Below, piece by piece: positions 46,604 through 57,354 of a stretch of 64,000 nt of DNA. Within the stretch, counting starts at the first letter, position 1. The number at the start of each line of letters is the position of its first letter. A model generated the notes under the pieces. That model was not told the DNA's origin and ran no database searches. It was given only the letters and a program-made list of their open reading frames with translations. The stretch is from Sipunculus nudus (lineage: Eukaryota; Annelida; Sipuncula; Golfingiida; Sipunculidae): positions 91,761,830-91,825,829 of the forward strand of contig CM049307.1 of the NCBI GenBank assembly GCA_026874595.1. Reading direction: 5' to 3'. The translations under genes and the position numbers were made by a program.

Positions 46604-48085
46604 TTAACAGAGCTGGCTGAGGGGAGTGAATTTCTCACCTGTGTTAATACGGGTTGTGTCTGTAAGTTCCCTGCCTCTTAGCTTTTGGGTTGTTCTGCCC
46701 CTCAGCCTTTGGCTTTCGCCTGGCCCTCTTGCCTGTCTGGCGTGGTGATGGAAAGTATGATGGCCTGACGTGTATTGTCTTTTGCCTAAAAAAGGGAATT
46801 TCCTTTTGAAGCCTCTAGCTGCTCCACTGACACTGTTGTTCTTGTTCACGTTTGATATCAGTTTGTTAGTTTCCTTTATTTCAGTGATATGTTTTTCCCA
46901 GTTCCTCGCCGAACAAGAGGGTGGTCACTGGAGTATCATCTCTGCACAACTGTTTGAACTCGGGGTTTATTGCCGCTTTAAACAGGACCCTTCTACGCGG
47001 ATCCAGCTCGTGAGAGCTGTCAGCTAGGAGCGCTATGGCTTCGGAGATCGACTGTTTTACAGTATCTGATGTTGGTTCAGCTTCTCCCTTCTCCGCTGAG
47101 ATGAACGCGTTCATAAGATTAACTAATTTAATCAAGCCCTTAATGAGGGGTTTTTGAACTTTTTGTAATATGACATCTTCTGATCTGACTTTTTTCCCGG
47201 CGTTGCCGATAATGTCGGTGTTTACCTTGACAATATCTAGACGTGGGCAGTTTTTGGGAGTCAGACAGTTGTTGATGGTTATATCTTTCTCCTCCTTATT
47301 CATGCCACTCTGTAGGATGTTGGTGACAGTGTCTGCCAAATCCTGGTCTATTGCCGGAGCAGATTTTGTCTGTTTGTTGACATACTGCGACAGGTGGCTA
47401 AGGGCGCCGCCATGATGGCTGCTTCCTGCCTGGGCGCCGCCATGTTGCTTGAGTCCCGTGGTGTCTACGTATCCAGAAATTGCGCCCTTGTTTTGACTAT
47501 GACTGTAACTGGGTCGTCTCCCTGCGGGGGGTCCGGTGGGTTATTGTCCTTGAATGAAGTTTGTTCCGCACAATCGCTAAGTTCTCCCTCTGAAAGCTCA
47601 TGACTTTCATATGCGGTCCCACTGGGTGGGTCTGCGTCCACATAATCGTCAAACCCCTGGTCATAGGCCGCTTTTAATTCGGTCACAATGGGGGTCATGT
47701 GTGACATCGCATCTGTTAGCGTTTTAAGTTGCTCCTTAATTTCCTCGAGGATGCGGTTTTCTTTGCCTCCCTCGTGGCTGGATTTCTTAGTGACGCTGGG
47801 CCTTCCAGCTTTCCCGTGTTTTTCACTTGACGTGGAGTGGGTGCTATTGGTTTTTGTACCCTAACTCTTATCAGCAGCAGGGCTGCTTGCGGAGCTCGCA
47901 CCTGGTTTCCCCGTTTTGTGATATTCCGCCTCCATATGCGCGGCTTTCCCGCTAACGGTGTGCTGATCTTTCCTTAGATCGTTCATGTCTCGGATGATTT
48001 CAGGGACTTTGTCCAAACATGTAGGCTTTGCAAGCTCTACGCCGGTTCGTGTGGCAGTTTCTGCACAAAGTTTCTCGTCGGCCAT
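46604..48085 (-). pseudogene. DIRS gag-like region, broken
   Basis: Upstream of the RT, the minus strand carries a chain of open pieces: MADEKLCAETATRTGVELAK at the start (48085), a Pro/Lys/Glu-rich middle, and a helical capsid-like part at 47339-46881 (DIIGNAGKKVRSEDVILQKV, RRRVLFKAAINPEFKQLCRD). A basic tail (GFKRKFPFLGKRQY) follows. These phrases (ALLADSSHEL, LCRDDTP, LFGEELGK) fit DIRS first-ORF proteins. Stops and frame changes split it into at least four pieces. The element's terminal repeats could not be identified; its 5' end probably lies between 48.1 and 48.3 kb and its 3' end near 43.7 kb. Confidence 0.65.
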
Positions 48086-48683
48086 GAAAGTGCTGAAGCA
48101 GTTGCTGGCCGTGCTCTTCCACTCTCTGGAGAAACGTTTATAACTGGTTGAAAAACGTTCTCTCGGAGCAAATAAATCTTCCCCAGCTAGTACGTGAGCG
48201 CAGTCGTCACGTAGACGTAAAAAGGAAAGAATACTCTTCTATACTACGCCGATGTTGATAGATATTTAAAGAGATAAAAAAGAGTGACTGATACTTCCGG
48301 ATAAGCAACGCGTGAATGATGATGCTCCGATACGCATGCGCGATTTCGGTTGATCACGGGATGTTGCATGAGTAGGTAGAATTGACAGATCGATGCTGCA
48401 TAAATGATATATCTAATTTTCGTTTCATGCTTTTTAAACGATCATCATTTAATTAAATCATTCATTTAAGAAAAATAACAATTAAATTTTCACTAAATTT
48501 TGTATAATAAGTATTTAATGCATGTTGCAATGACATCTAGGTATTTTACACAATTATTTCCATTAATCATGCCAAATGCTGCATATCGATTTTTCATTTT
48601 AAATAAATTTTACTTCAGTACTGATTTAAAGTGGAGTGAGTGTGCACGGTTGGTTGTGTTAACACATGGGCGGCCGCTTACTA
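48086..48683. other. Spacer between DIRS and gypsy elements
   Basis: Positions 48530-48615 (CACAATTATTTCCATTAATC, CCAAATGCTGCATATCG) resemble 63545-63610 (CACAATCATTCAAATTAATC, TCAAATGCTGCATATCG). No gene is seen. The gypsy target site ACTA is at 48680-48683. Confidence 0.6.
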
Positions 48684-49487
48684 TGTTACGGAACCTAATA
48701 TCAACAGATCACGTAGTCGTGACGAGCACAAATTTTGTTATAGAGAATAAAAAATCAGATTTTGTAACACTAGGCAGCGTGAACTGTATGAATGAAGAAG
48801 TCAGTGGTATTCTGTAAACAAATAACTATAATTTATTCTTAAAAAAACATAACATTACAATACACTAAATCAATACAATTACACAGTATAACAACAGTAT
48901 AACAGTCAATTAATACAAGTATATAAATATAGTGTATGGTACCTGGATACCATCACTGTCACAGTGATAACAAGTTCCTTATAACGTACAACTCTGATGA
49001 ACACCCCACACAAATCTTCGCAGAGAAAAACAGTCCAGTTCATTAACAAAATCAATCCGGTGTAATCCAAAAATGAAGTTCTGATAGTGATTCCAAAGAC
49101 AAACTGAAGCCTATATACATTCCGTTCTAAATTTAGAAGAAAAGCTGTAACTGCCGCAATTATAAGAAAAGGTCCACTCTTCTGTGTCCGCTGGAATATT
49201 CTCTCTCCTTCTCAGCTTTAAAGCACAGCCCTTATTTATAACCTTTCAACCGAAACCTCTTGAAAATTCCCTTTCATGAAAAGAATCGAAAAGAACAATA
49301 CATAATACACAGTACACATGCTACAGGAAACATCTCGAACAGAGAACGCCGTGTTAGAGTTCACACGTGGGCCAGCCCGACTCGGCCACGCAATGCTTTC
49401 ATGGCAACGAGCTACGCGGACTACACGAACCAAATGTCAACAACAGATGGAACATCCATGCGCACAATAAAAAAATCATCTGTAACA
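48684..49487 (-). repeat. 3' LTR of the gypsy element
   Basis: 804 bp. It shares with the other LTR the blocks GATCACGTAGTCGTGACG, GTAACACTAGGCAGCGTGAA, ACCTGGATACCAYCACTGTC and GTGTCCGCTGGAATATT. It differs substantially in between. Confidence 0.9.
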
Positions 49488-49499
49488 CTCCCACTCCTG
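49488..49499 (-). promoter_or_regulatory. Polypurine tract of the gypsy element
   Basis: On the minus strand AGGAGTGGGAG abuts the 3' LTR start TGTTAC. This is the expected place and composition for plus-strand priming. Confidence 0.75.
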
Positions 49500-49825
49500 T
49501 AAGAAAAAAGAAAGTTTTCTCGGAAAACTTTCAACTTTTTGTTTGCGATCACAATCACCAAATCTTTACAATATCTCAAGAACATCTTATTTACAACATT
49601 ATATAAACATCTTGTTTACAACATTTCATAAACATCTCGATAAGGAATCAGCAAGTACATTGTATTTCCCTTTTGTGTTTGATGTCAAGCTTGTAATTCT
49701 GTAAAAACAAACTCCATCTCAACAATCTTTGATTTTTACTCTTCAATTTTGTTCATGAACGTGAGGGAACTGTGTTCAATGAAATAAAGACAATGAAAGG
49801 CTTGACTTATGAAGTAACATAAACT

Positions 49826-50690
49826 TCAAAATGTTGCAATGCCAAAATCAAAGCCAAACATTCTTTTTTCAATAGTGGAGTAGTTTTTCTGGTTTGCATT
49901 AAACTTTCTTGAAAAATAACAAATTGGATGATCTATGCCATCATTGTCTTCTTGTACTAACACAGCACCAGCAGCAGTATCACTAGCATCTACAGCTAAC
50001 TTAAAAGGTACATAAGAGTCTGTGGCTACCAAAACTGGTGAATTTTGCAGAATTGTCGCTATACACGAAAATGTCATCAATATATGCGTCGCAGCCCTGA
50101 ATATCCTTAACAACCATATGGATGAGGCGCTGGAACGTAGCTAGCGAGTTCTTCATGCCAAACGGCATAACTTTATACTGATACAGTCCTTGCGGCGTCA
50201 TAAATGCGGACACTTCTTTCGCTCGTTCTGTCAGCGAAACTTCCGAGAATCCTTTTTGCAAGTCAAACTTGGAGACATATCTGGAGCTTCCGACTCTATC
50301 AATACAATCATTGATCTTCGGAATCGGGAACGTGTCAGACTTCGTGACACAGTTAAGCTTTTGATAATCTGTGCACATACGGTAACTTCCATCAGGTTTT
50401 GGCACAAGATTACATGGTGAACTGCAGTTACTGTTACTAGGTTAAATAAAATCATTGTCCAGCAAATATTGAACCTCATCCTGTAGATACTTTTGCTTTT
50501 CTGGATTCAGTCGATAAGGATGCTGCTTGACTGCGCACGCCTGGACAACATCGACGTCATGGCACAATATGTTAGTTTGCGTTGGCATGTCACTAAACAA
50601 ATGTTCATAATTCCGCAGCAGGTTCTTGAGGTCTTGTTGTTGTTGTGCGGTAAGGTGTGACAGTTTGGAATCCAAGTTGTTAAGCAGGTC
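49826..50690 (-). pseudogene. Gypsy reverse transcriptase and RNase H, internally deleted
   Basis: The minus strand has HPYRLNPEKQKYLQDEVQYL and LLDNDFI, then a break, PKPDGSYRMCTDYQKLNCVT, FDLQKGFSEVSLTERAKE, MPFGMKNSLATFQRL and DAYIDDIFVYS (catalytic YIDD). The connection region that should follow is absent; in another frame the sequence jumps to NSPVLVATDSYVPFKLAVD, ASDTAAGAVLVQED and CYFSRKFNANQKNYSTIEK, the start of RNase H. This part is deleted and frameshifted. Confidence 0.88.
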
Positions 50691-50829
50691 TGAGTTTTTT
50701 AGTGGTACTGTACCACACTGAATGTCTACATCAAACATACAATCAGTATCTACTTTAACTGTGTCAGGGTCAGTTTTTACACAATTAACAGCAGGAACAT
50801 TTTGTACAACATCTGATGTGCTATTTCTG

Positions 50830-52029
50830 TCATTATATGGTTTCAACATTTTAACATGGCATAGTTGTTTCTTCTTACGCCTATCTGGTGTCACCAGTAT
50901 GTAATTTAAATCACTGACTTTCTTGTCAACAATGTAAGGACCAAACTACCTAACTTGCAGAGGTCTGCCAGAGAGGGGAAGTAAGGCAAGGACCTTTTCA
51001 TCAGGCCCAAACGTCCCAATTAGAGTTTCCTTGTCATACTTTGTTTTCATTTTACTTTGTGCAGATTTTAGATTTGACTTTGCAATCTCACAAGCATTGT
51101 ATAGTTTAGAGCGAAAGTCTGAGACATACTGCAATAAACTAAGAGAATCAGGATTTTCACACAAGAGTTTTTCTTTAAACAGTTTTAATGGACCGCGAAC
51201 TAAGTGTCCAAAGACTAGTTCAGAGACACTGAAACCCAAGGATTCTTGAAATGATTTTCTGACAGCAAACAGCAATAGGTGGATTCCTTCATCCCAGTCT
51301 TTCTGTGTGTCATAACAATAGGTCCCGATCATGTTTTTTTTCATTTCTAGTGAAAACGCTCGAGGGCGCCCTGACTTTCAGGATGGTATGGCGAAGAGCT
51401 GTACTGCTTTATACCTAGCTCAAGCATAACTTTCTTGAATAAGCCAGAAATAAAATTAGACCCTTGGTCAGACTGGTAATCCAAAAGTTGTAAGAAACTT
51501 TGGTCAGAGCCTTGAAACATTTTTGGTATTAATATTGCGCAATGGTATTGCCTCATTGAACCTGGTAGATGCGCACATAACTGTCAGCAAGTATTCATGT
51601 CCAGATTTTGTTTTTGGGCAGTGGTCCAACAAAGTCAAGAATAATCCTATTTAATGGTTCCTCGAAAGCAGGAATAGGCCTAAGTGGGGCTTTAGGAGGA
51701 TTCTGATTGGGTTTCCCTACCATCTGGCATGTGTTGCATGATTTGCAATATTGTACAACATCTTTCCTGAGGTCAGGCTAATAGAATTGTGTACTAACTT
51801 TCTGTTAAGTTTTATTTATACCTAAATGGCCAGATAAAAGAGCCTCATGTACCATGCTTAGAATTTCATTGCGAAAGCTTTTGGGCATTACTATTTGATG
51901 TTTGATGGCCCACTCATTATCAGCACATACATCAGGTGGTCGCCATTCACGCATAAGCACTCCATTTTCAACATAGAAACAAACTGGGTTCTGTGACTGT
52001 TCATCTTTAGAAACTGCCCTGGGAAACAA
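50830..52029 (-). pseudogene. Gypsy integrase, broken, located upstream of RT
   Basis: In order on the minus strand: the zinc-binding start (MVHEALLSGHLGINKT), IILDFVGPLPK with the first catalytic Asp (about 51640), YQSDQGSNFISGLFKKVM with the second Asp, PYHPESQGALERFH with the Glu, and the C-terminal GPY/F-like part (FGPYIVDKKVSDLNYILVTP, DRRKKKQLCHVKMLKPY) running directly into the region before RT. Several stops and shifts interrupt it, for example near 51.6 kb and 51.35 kb. Its place between protease and RT is the unusual feature of this element. Confidence 0.88.
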
Positions 52030-52113
52030 ACATGAAATATATGGGTCCTTGTGCTGTTCAGCGATAAGTTCTGACCTTGAAAATGCCGTATCCTGTACGG
52101 GCGAGTCTTTAGA

Positions 52114-52570
52114 CTAGTCACTAGTGACTCCCAGAGTGTTGTTATCCTCACGTGTGTTTTTCTTGGCCATAGATCTAGTTACAGCACACGAAGGATACAA
52201 ACCAGGAATTTCCTGACTTTCAGGATCAGTGTTCTGATCAAGTGACGGCTTTTCTGTCACAATTGGTACAGGCTGTACTTTATCACCTGCAAAATCATTG
52301 CCTAGCAGCAACTGAATTCCCTTAAAGGGTAAAGTAGTTCTTATGCCTTCAGTAATATTCCCATAAATCAAATCTGACTTTTAATGTGTACTGTGAAGCG
52401 GGATTGAAGTGTGCTTGACTGAAAACACACAATTAACAAGTGCATGTCCACCAGTAAACGAGGAATAAGAGGGGTAAAGTGTTTGCTGACATGAGAGTTT
52501 GGCCTGAACCAGTGTCCCTCAAAATTGTAATAGCGGTAGAGTCAGGAGAGAAATCTGCTACCTCAGTTTC
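52114..52570 (-). pseudogene. Gypsy aspartic protease, broken
   Basis: The minus strand carries AITILRDTGSGQTLMSANT with the active-site DTG (about 52508-52516). After a break come LPFKGIQLLLGNDFAGDKV, the family's ILGND-like flap end, and PSCAVTRSMAKK. Confidence 0.8.
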
Positions 52571-52892
52571 ACCAAACAAAGAACTGACATTGACAGTGTC
52601 AGTCAATGCTTTTTTCAGATTGATAAAAGAAATCTACATCCTAATTACAATCAAACTCGAGGAGTCTTGAAAGGACCCAGCCTTACTAATTCCTCGCAGG
52701 AATCAAATGAGGTTTTACCTCGCAAGCTACGGATTCTTCTTTGAAGTCAAACGGCACGTTTGCCGCCGTAGCATCAAACTCTTTATTAGAGTTATGTCCC
52801 TTATTTACATGAAAAGAGCCTAGCTCTTGCACTATGCTATGCATAGATTTTGAAAAAAAAACCAGAAGGTTTGCTATTTGGTTTATTCGCAA

Positions 52893-52950
52893 GATTCCAG
52901 CAGTCAGATATTAGATGACCTTCTTTCTTGTAGTAATTACAGATTTTCTT
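52893..52950 (-). pseudogene. Gag zinc knuckle, degenerate
   Basis: The minus strand reads ICNYYKKEGHLISDCWNL. The C-x2-C-x4-H-x4-C pattern has Tyr in place of the second Cys, so metal binding is probably lost. Confidence 0.65.
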
Positions 52951-53143
52951 TGCAAATGACTGGTCTTTGTTTGACCCAGACACAGCGGACGTGGACTGAG
53001 GTGTAGCAATGGACTTTGTTGCTAGTAAAGGACAAATTGTGTGTTAATGAATAATCATAAGCTAATTGAGCTGTCATAATCTTTCATTACATTTTTAGAA
53101 CTACACCAGCGATCAAACAACTGGTCTTTTGTCCTAGCAAATT

Positions 53144-53830
53144 TTACCTAGGTCTGTTCTTTGCGCTTTTCCCAATTTCTGAATTTCTGTCGGTAAGCCT
53201 CCGGAAATAACCTTTTAGGATTAACCGTTTAACCTGGTCATAGTGAGCAGCGGCTTCTACTGAAAGCTCTGTATAAATTTCTCTGGCCTTGCCAGTCAAT
53301 ACACTTTGTAATAGCATAGTCCAAGTTTCCCTAGACCATTTTAAATTTTCAGCTAATTTCTCAAAGTGTAAGAAATATTTATCAATTTCTTTTTCTTGAA
53401 AAGATGGGACAAGTCTAATGTGTTTATTAAAATCAAAACTGTGAGTTGACGCAGCACTTAAGCTATGTTCTAGTTTAAGTCTTTCTAACTCCAGTCGTTT
53501 TAACTCAATTTCTTTATCTTTTTCTAGTCTTTCTATTTCTTTTTGTTTTTCTAATTCCCTCTCTTCTCTTTGTTTTTCTTTTCCAATTCTAAATAATTCC
53601 AACTGCACAGCAAGGCTGATATTTCTTGATGTTTCCAATTGACTCTCTTCAGTCAAACCTTTGCTAACTAGATCTTGCATGATTTTAGCAATGATATCAG
53701 CCTTTCTTAAAGTTTTTTTAACACCTAGCCCTAAGTTTTGTCCCAAACGCAACAACTGAGTTTTTGCCAACTGTTCTAGTTGGTCAGGGTCGGGATCTTC
53801 AACTAATGTCTCAGGTTTGAAAACTGCCAT
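53144..53830 (-). pseudogene. Gypsy gag, N-terminal and capsid part, frameshifted at the end
   Basis: 228 codons from MAVFKPETLVEDPDPDQLE, with a long charged coiled coil (KQREERELEKQKEIERLEKD and on), then a capsid-like segment (IRLVPSFQEKEIDKYFLHFE, KLAENLKWSRETWTMLLQSV, LTGKAREIYTEL). The frame then shifts; in another frame EAYRQKFRNWEKRKEQT and DQLFDRWCSS continue the capsid. Related capsids of Gmr1-like elements have been linked to the origin of the vertebrate SCAN domain, and this segment has the same helical flavour. Confidence 0.8.
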
Positions 53831-53972
53831 GTTAAGAAGTTAAAACAATAAAAAAAAAACACTGAGATAAATCCTGTAAACAATGTATTAAAAACAATAT
53901 GTAATCTTGTAAACAATATATTGTAAACAATGTGTCTAGGGCAAGGCCTTATAAATTTTTAAACTGTTAAGC

Positions 53973-53990
53973 CTCCCAGACGAGCCCCCA
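53973..53990 (-). promoter_or_regulatory. Primer binding site of the gypsy element, tRNA-Pro type
   Basis: Six bases inside the 5' LTR the minus strand reads TGGGGGCTCGTCTGGGAG. It matches the complement of the tRNA-Pro 3' end known from other retroelements except at two of 18 positions. Confidence 0.75.
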
Positions 53991-53996
53991 ATTTTA

Positions 53997-54789
53997 TGTT
54001 ACAGGACCTAATATTATTAGATCACGTAGTCGTGACGTGCACAAGTTTTGTTATGTGGGAAAAAATCAGATTCTGTAACACTAGGCAGCGTGAAATGTCT
54101 AGGGGAATGAATACAGAAGTCAGTGTTTTTTGTTAACAATTAAATATAATTTATTTAAAAAAAAACTAACATTACAATACACAAAATCATTACAATTACA
54201 CATTATAACAACAGTATAACACTAATTCAGTACAATTACACAGTATAATAAACAAAGTGTACAGTACCTGGATACCACCACTGTCACGGCAACAACAAGT
54301 CCTTTAAAATGTATAATCCAGATGAACAGTTCACATAAATCTTAAAAATTAATAATTCAATGTTAGTTACAAAATCAATCTGTTGTAATCCAAAAGTGAA
54401 ATTCTTGTAATAATCCCGAAAACAAACTGGAGACAGTCCCACTAAACTGCGTAGAATCCCTGATATTAATGACATTATCAGATTATCAGGTCCCAAAACT
54501 GACTCACACTCTTACGTGTCCGCTGGAATATTTCTCTCTCCTCTCCTTGGCTCTAAAACAAAGCCCCTTATTTATAATTTTTCATTTGAAAATTTTAGAA
54601 AATTCTACTCACGAACAATCCAAAAGAACCTAACGATACCTAATACACACGCCCAAAGAACATTACAAGACACGCGCTCAGCTGAGAAAGTTCCAGATAA
54701 GCTCGCGTGTCCCCATGGCAACGGACAATGCCCGCGCTACACAGACACATGTAATACTGCCGCACACAATAAAAGAGACATATGTAACA
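53997..54789 (-). repeat. 5' LTR of the gypsy element
   Basis: 793 bp with TGTTAC/GTAACA ends. It is closer in its 3' part to the solo LTR at 31 kb (CCCCTAGACATTTCACGCTG) than is the 3' LTR of its own element, which has an altered segment there. Confidence 0.9.
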
Positions 54790-55742
54790 ACTAAAATATT
54801 ATAAATATTGTTCAGTAAAATATTGGTACTGCTTTTGAATTAGCCTTCGTTCAGCCGTTTCGTCACTCCACCCTACGGCCTCTTAGCTATTATTACCACC
54901 CTCAGGCAGTACGGAGCAAGCTAATAACGCTAGACGTTTAAACATTCACGCATGCATTGATTTTGGTTCTTATTTGGTCACAAGAAAAATAATTGTCCTA
55001 GGATACCACAGATGTTACTAAATTTTTTTCGTTGGCCTTTAAATCTAAGCCAAATAATGCACCGGAGCTTCTGACATAACCAAAGGTGTTGTCATGAATG
55101 AAGTGAAGAGGGTAATTTAGTCCATTCAAATATTTTAAACTGTACCATTTTTACCTCATATTGTGAGAATTCTGATTGACTGTGTCCCATAATACATGTA
55201 TATGCTGTAATTTAATTTCTTCCTTTGCCTACTCCTTATTTTTATGATATGTCTGTGCTTTTTTATTGTTTTATAGGTTTCGATAGAGTATGCAATGTTC
55301 TTTTACCTTAAAGGTAAGCTTAAAGTGTGCTGTGTACATGTTTTACTGTTTAATAAATGTCATTGAACTAATGCGTTTTAATGATTTGTATATCAAAGAC
55401 GGAGACTTAATATATGTGTAAACAAATGAATTATTACATTAGTGTTGTTCATTCTCGCAAACGTGGTGAGAACTATATAAAATAGTATTGCTCGGTATCC
55501 ACTTCAATTTTCGTATTGCAAATTATTGCGATATATTGCAGTGTATTACGATGGACCATCCTAAACTGTTCGGAGGAGGATGATTTATGTTGATTAAACG
55601 TGTAAACAATATTTGCAAATTAGAAACTCCTTTATATACAGTGAAAATTCCTTTTAAATGCTATCTTTTTGTCTCCAAAGCATACATTTCCTGCCTGTAT
55701 GGTTTAAGCAGCCTGGTCGGAGCAATGATATAATGAAAATCA

Positions 55743-55807
<65 letters not shown>

Positions 55808-57354
55808 TTTATATAAGATAAGCGATTTATACTGTTTTCTTTACGCATTTCTTTACTCTTTTAACTGTTTTCTTTACGCATATGCAGCCTAAGATACTGG
55901 ACATCGGATTCAGACAAAAGCAATATCCGAACTTGGTTCGCATCTGATTCTGATTATACTAAACTTTTCAGTTTCGAAGCACTATAAAACGTGAGTTTGC
56001 GGTCCACACCTGGCTGTTACTATATTAAAAGAGCTGCAAAAATAAAGTGACATTTCGTGGAGAATTTTAGGTCAAATGGTACTAACCGTACTTCATGCAG
56101 GGTAGAAACGGGTTTGCCAGTACGCACCAGTAAACCGACCTACGATCCGGATAATTTGCAGGGCGGATAGGGCCATAGAGCACGACAGCAGATGTGTATG
56201 GAAGGGAACGAATTGGAATAGGGCTACCAGGACTAGAATTCTGACTAACTCGATGATCTGCTCCTGATCAAGGTAAGCAGGATATCAGGGACATAAATCG
56301 TATGTTTTCAACCTTATAAAAAAGTGTACGCTTGCATGTTACATGTGATTGGTCTCTAAGCCTCTGGTAATCATATATCCGGTATTGCCGGATTCTAGGA
56401 AGAAAGAAAAAGACACAGGCGTAAAACACAACCAAAAAGTACGTCAGCCTTCATTAATTTAGATGGACAACGTTCTTTGTGTATAACAAGTAAAACTTTA
56501 ATCGTGACCGTAAACAATTTACGGTAATTTTTTTTGGACCGGGGGGGGGGGTGTCGCTAAACCGAAGTGGACGTTAGTTGAGGGTTTACTATATATACTT
56601 GGCTTAAAATCAAGGGTTGTTACATGTACCTGCTTCTATTAGCCTTTTGAAATTCAATAGAACATTATCTCCCTCTCTGTCTCTCTGAAAAAGTTGAAAT
56701 TTCGACGGAGTGGTATTCAAAAGTTCATAGAAAATACCAAAAAGTAATCAAATTTTAGAATGCATCGTACGCCTACACACATGCCACTAATTAAAACCGG
56801 AGTAAATAGGTGTATACAGAAAACAATGAAATAAACAGTTTAGTATATATAAATATATGATCTTGCACGGGTTAAAAACCGTTGTCATTTTGAAACCTAT
56901 ATTAATAGTGAACAAGCATATTGTTCTACAATACCTAAGAGTTAGAATTAAGCTTTGTTAACACAGTTGACCAGCTATAACCAGCTGCTCAGTCTATCAT
57001 TGGAGTTATTCCAAGTAACCGCAAACTAGATAAACTTTAAATAGACTGTTGATCCAGTCCGCGTGATATTATATTTATATAATGCAGATACGTAGGCTTA
57101 TCACTAGAATTAATCAGCTCAAAGAAGGTTACTGTATGGTTAATCCTCTGTTGGGAGCCTTTCTATTTATTCATCAACATGTTTGTCACATGCTGCTTGT
57201 AATCTAAGGAACAGATCTTTCTGTACGTGGTTTGGGCTCAGATAATTTGGCAACACATAGGGTAACATTCACCAACAGTTTCGGGAAGCCGTTTTGAGCA
57301 CTGTAATAAAAAAAATTTTCACTTGCTGAGAAGATTTTCACTGGTGTCGTTATA
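54790..57354. other. Intergenic region upstream of the lectin gene
   Basis: No gene is recognised. Contains a (TA)n tract at 55743-55804, a G11 run near 56541, and a repeat with words also found at 63860-64000 (TATATTGCAGTGTATTACGAT at 55531 versus TATATGGCAGTGTATTGCGAT; CTGCAAAAATAAAGTGACATTTCG versus CTGCAAAAAGTGACATTACG). The region just before 57355 could hold the lectin promoter; no confident TATA box or start site. Confidence 0.4.
55743..55804. repeat. (TA)n microsatellite
   Basis: TA tract of about 62 bases. Confidence 0.95.

Larger units (their letters stand above)
48684..54789 (-). mobile_element. Degraded Ty3/gypsy LTR retrotransposon with integrase upstream of RT (Gmr1-like order)
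   Basis: The element is 6,106 bp between its outer LTR ends (TGTTAC/GTAACA), flanked by a 4-bp duplication ACTA (48680-48683 and 54790-54793). Read on the minus strand the order is 5' LTR, PBS, gag, zinc knuckle, protease, integrase, reverse transcriptase, RNase H, PPT, 3' LTR. Ordinary Ty3/gypsy elements place integrase last. A Gag-PR-IN-RT-RH order within Ty3/gypsy is known for Gmr1-like elements, and this is the best match. Every coding region is interrupted and a stretch between RT and RNase H is missing, so the copy is not functional. Confidence 0.88.
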
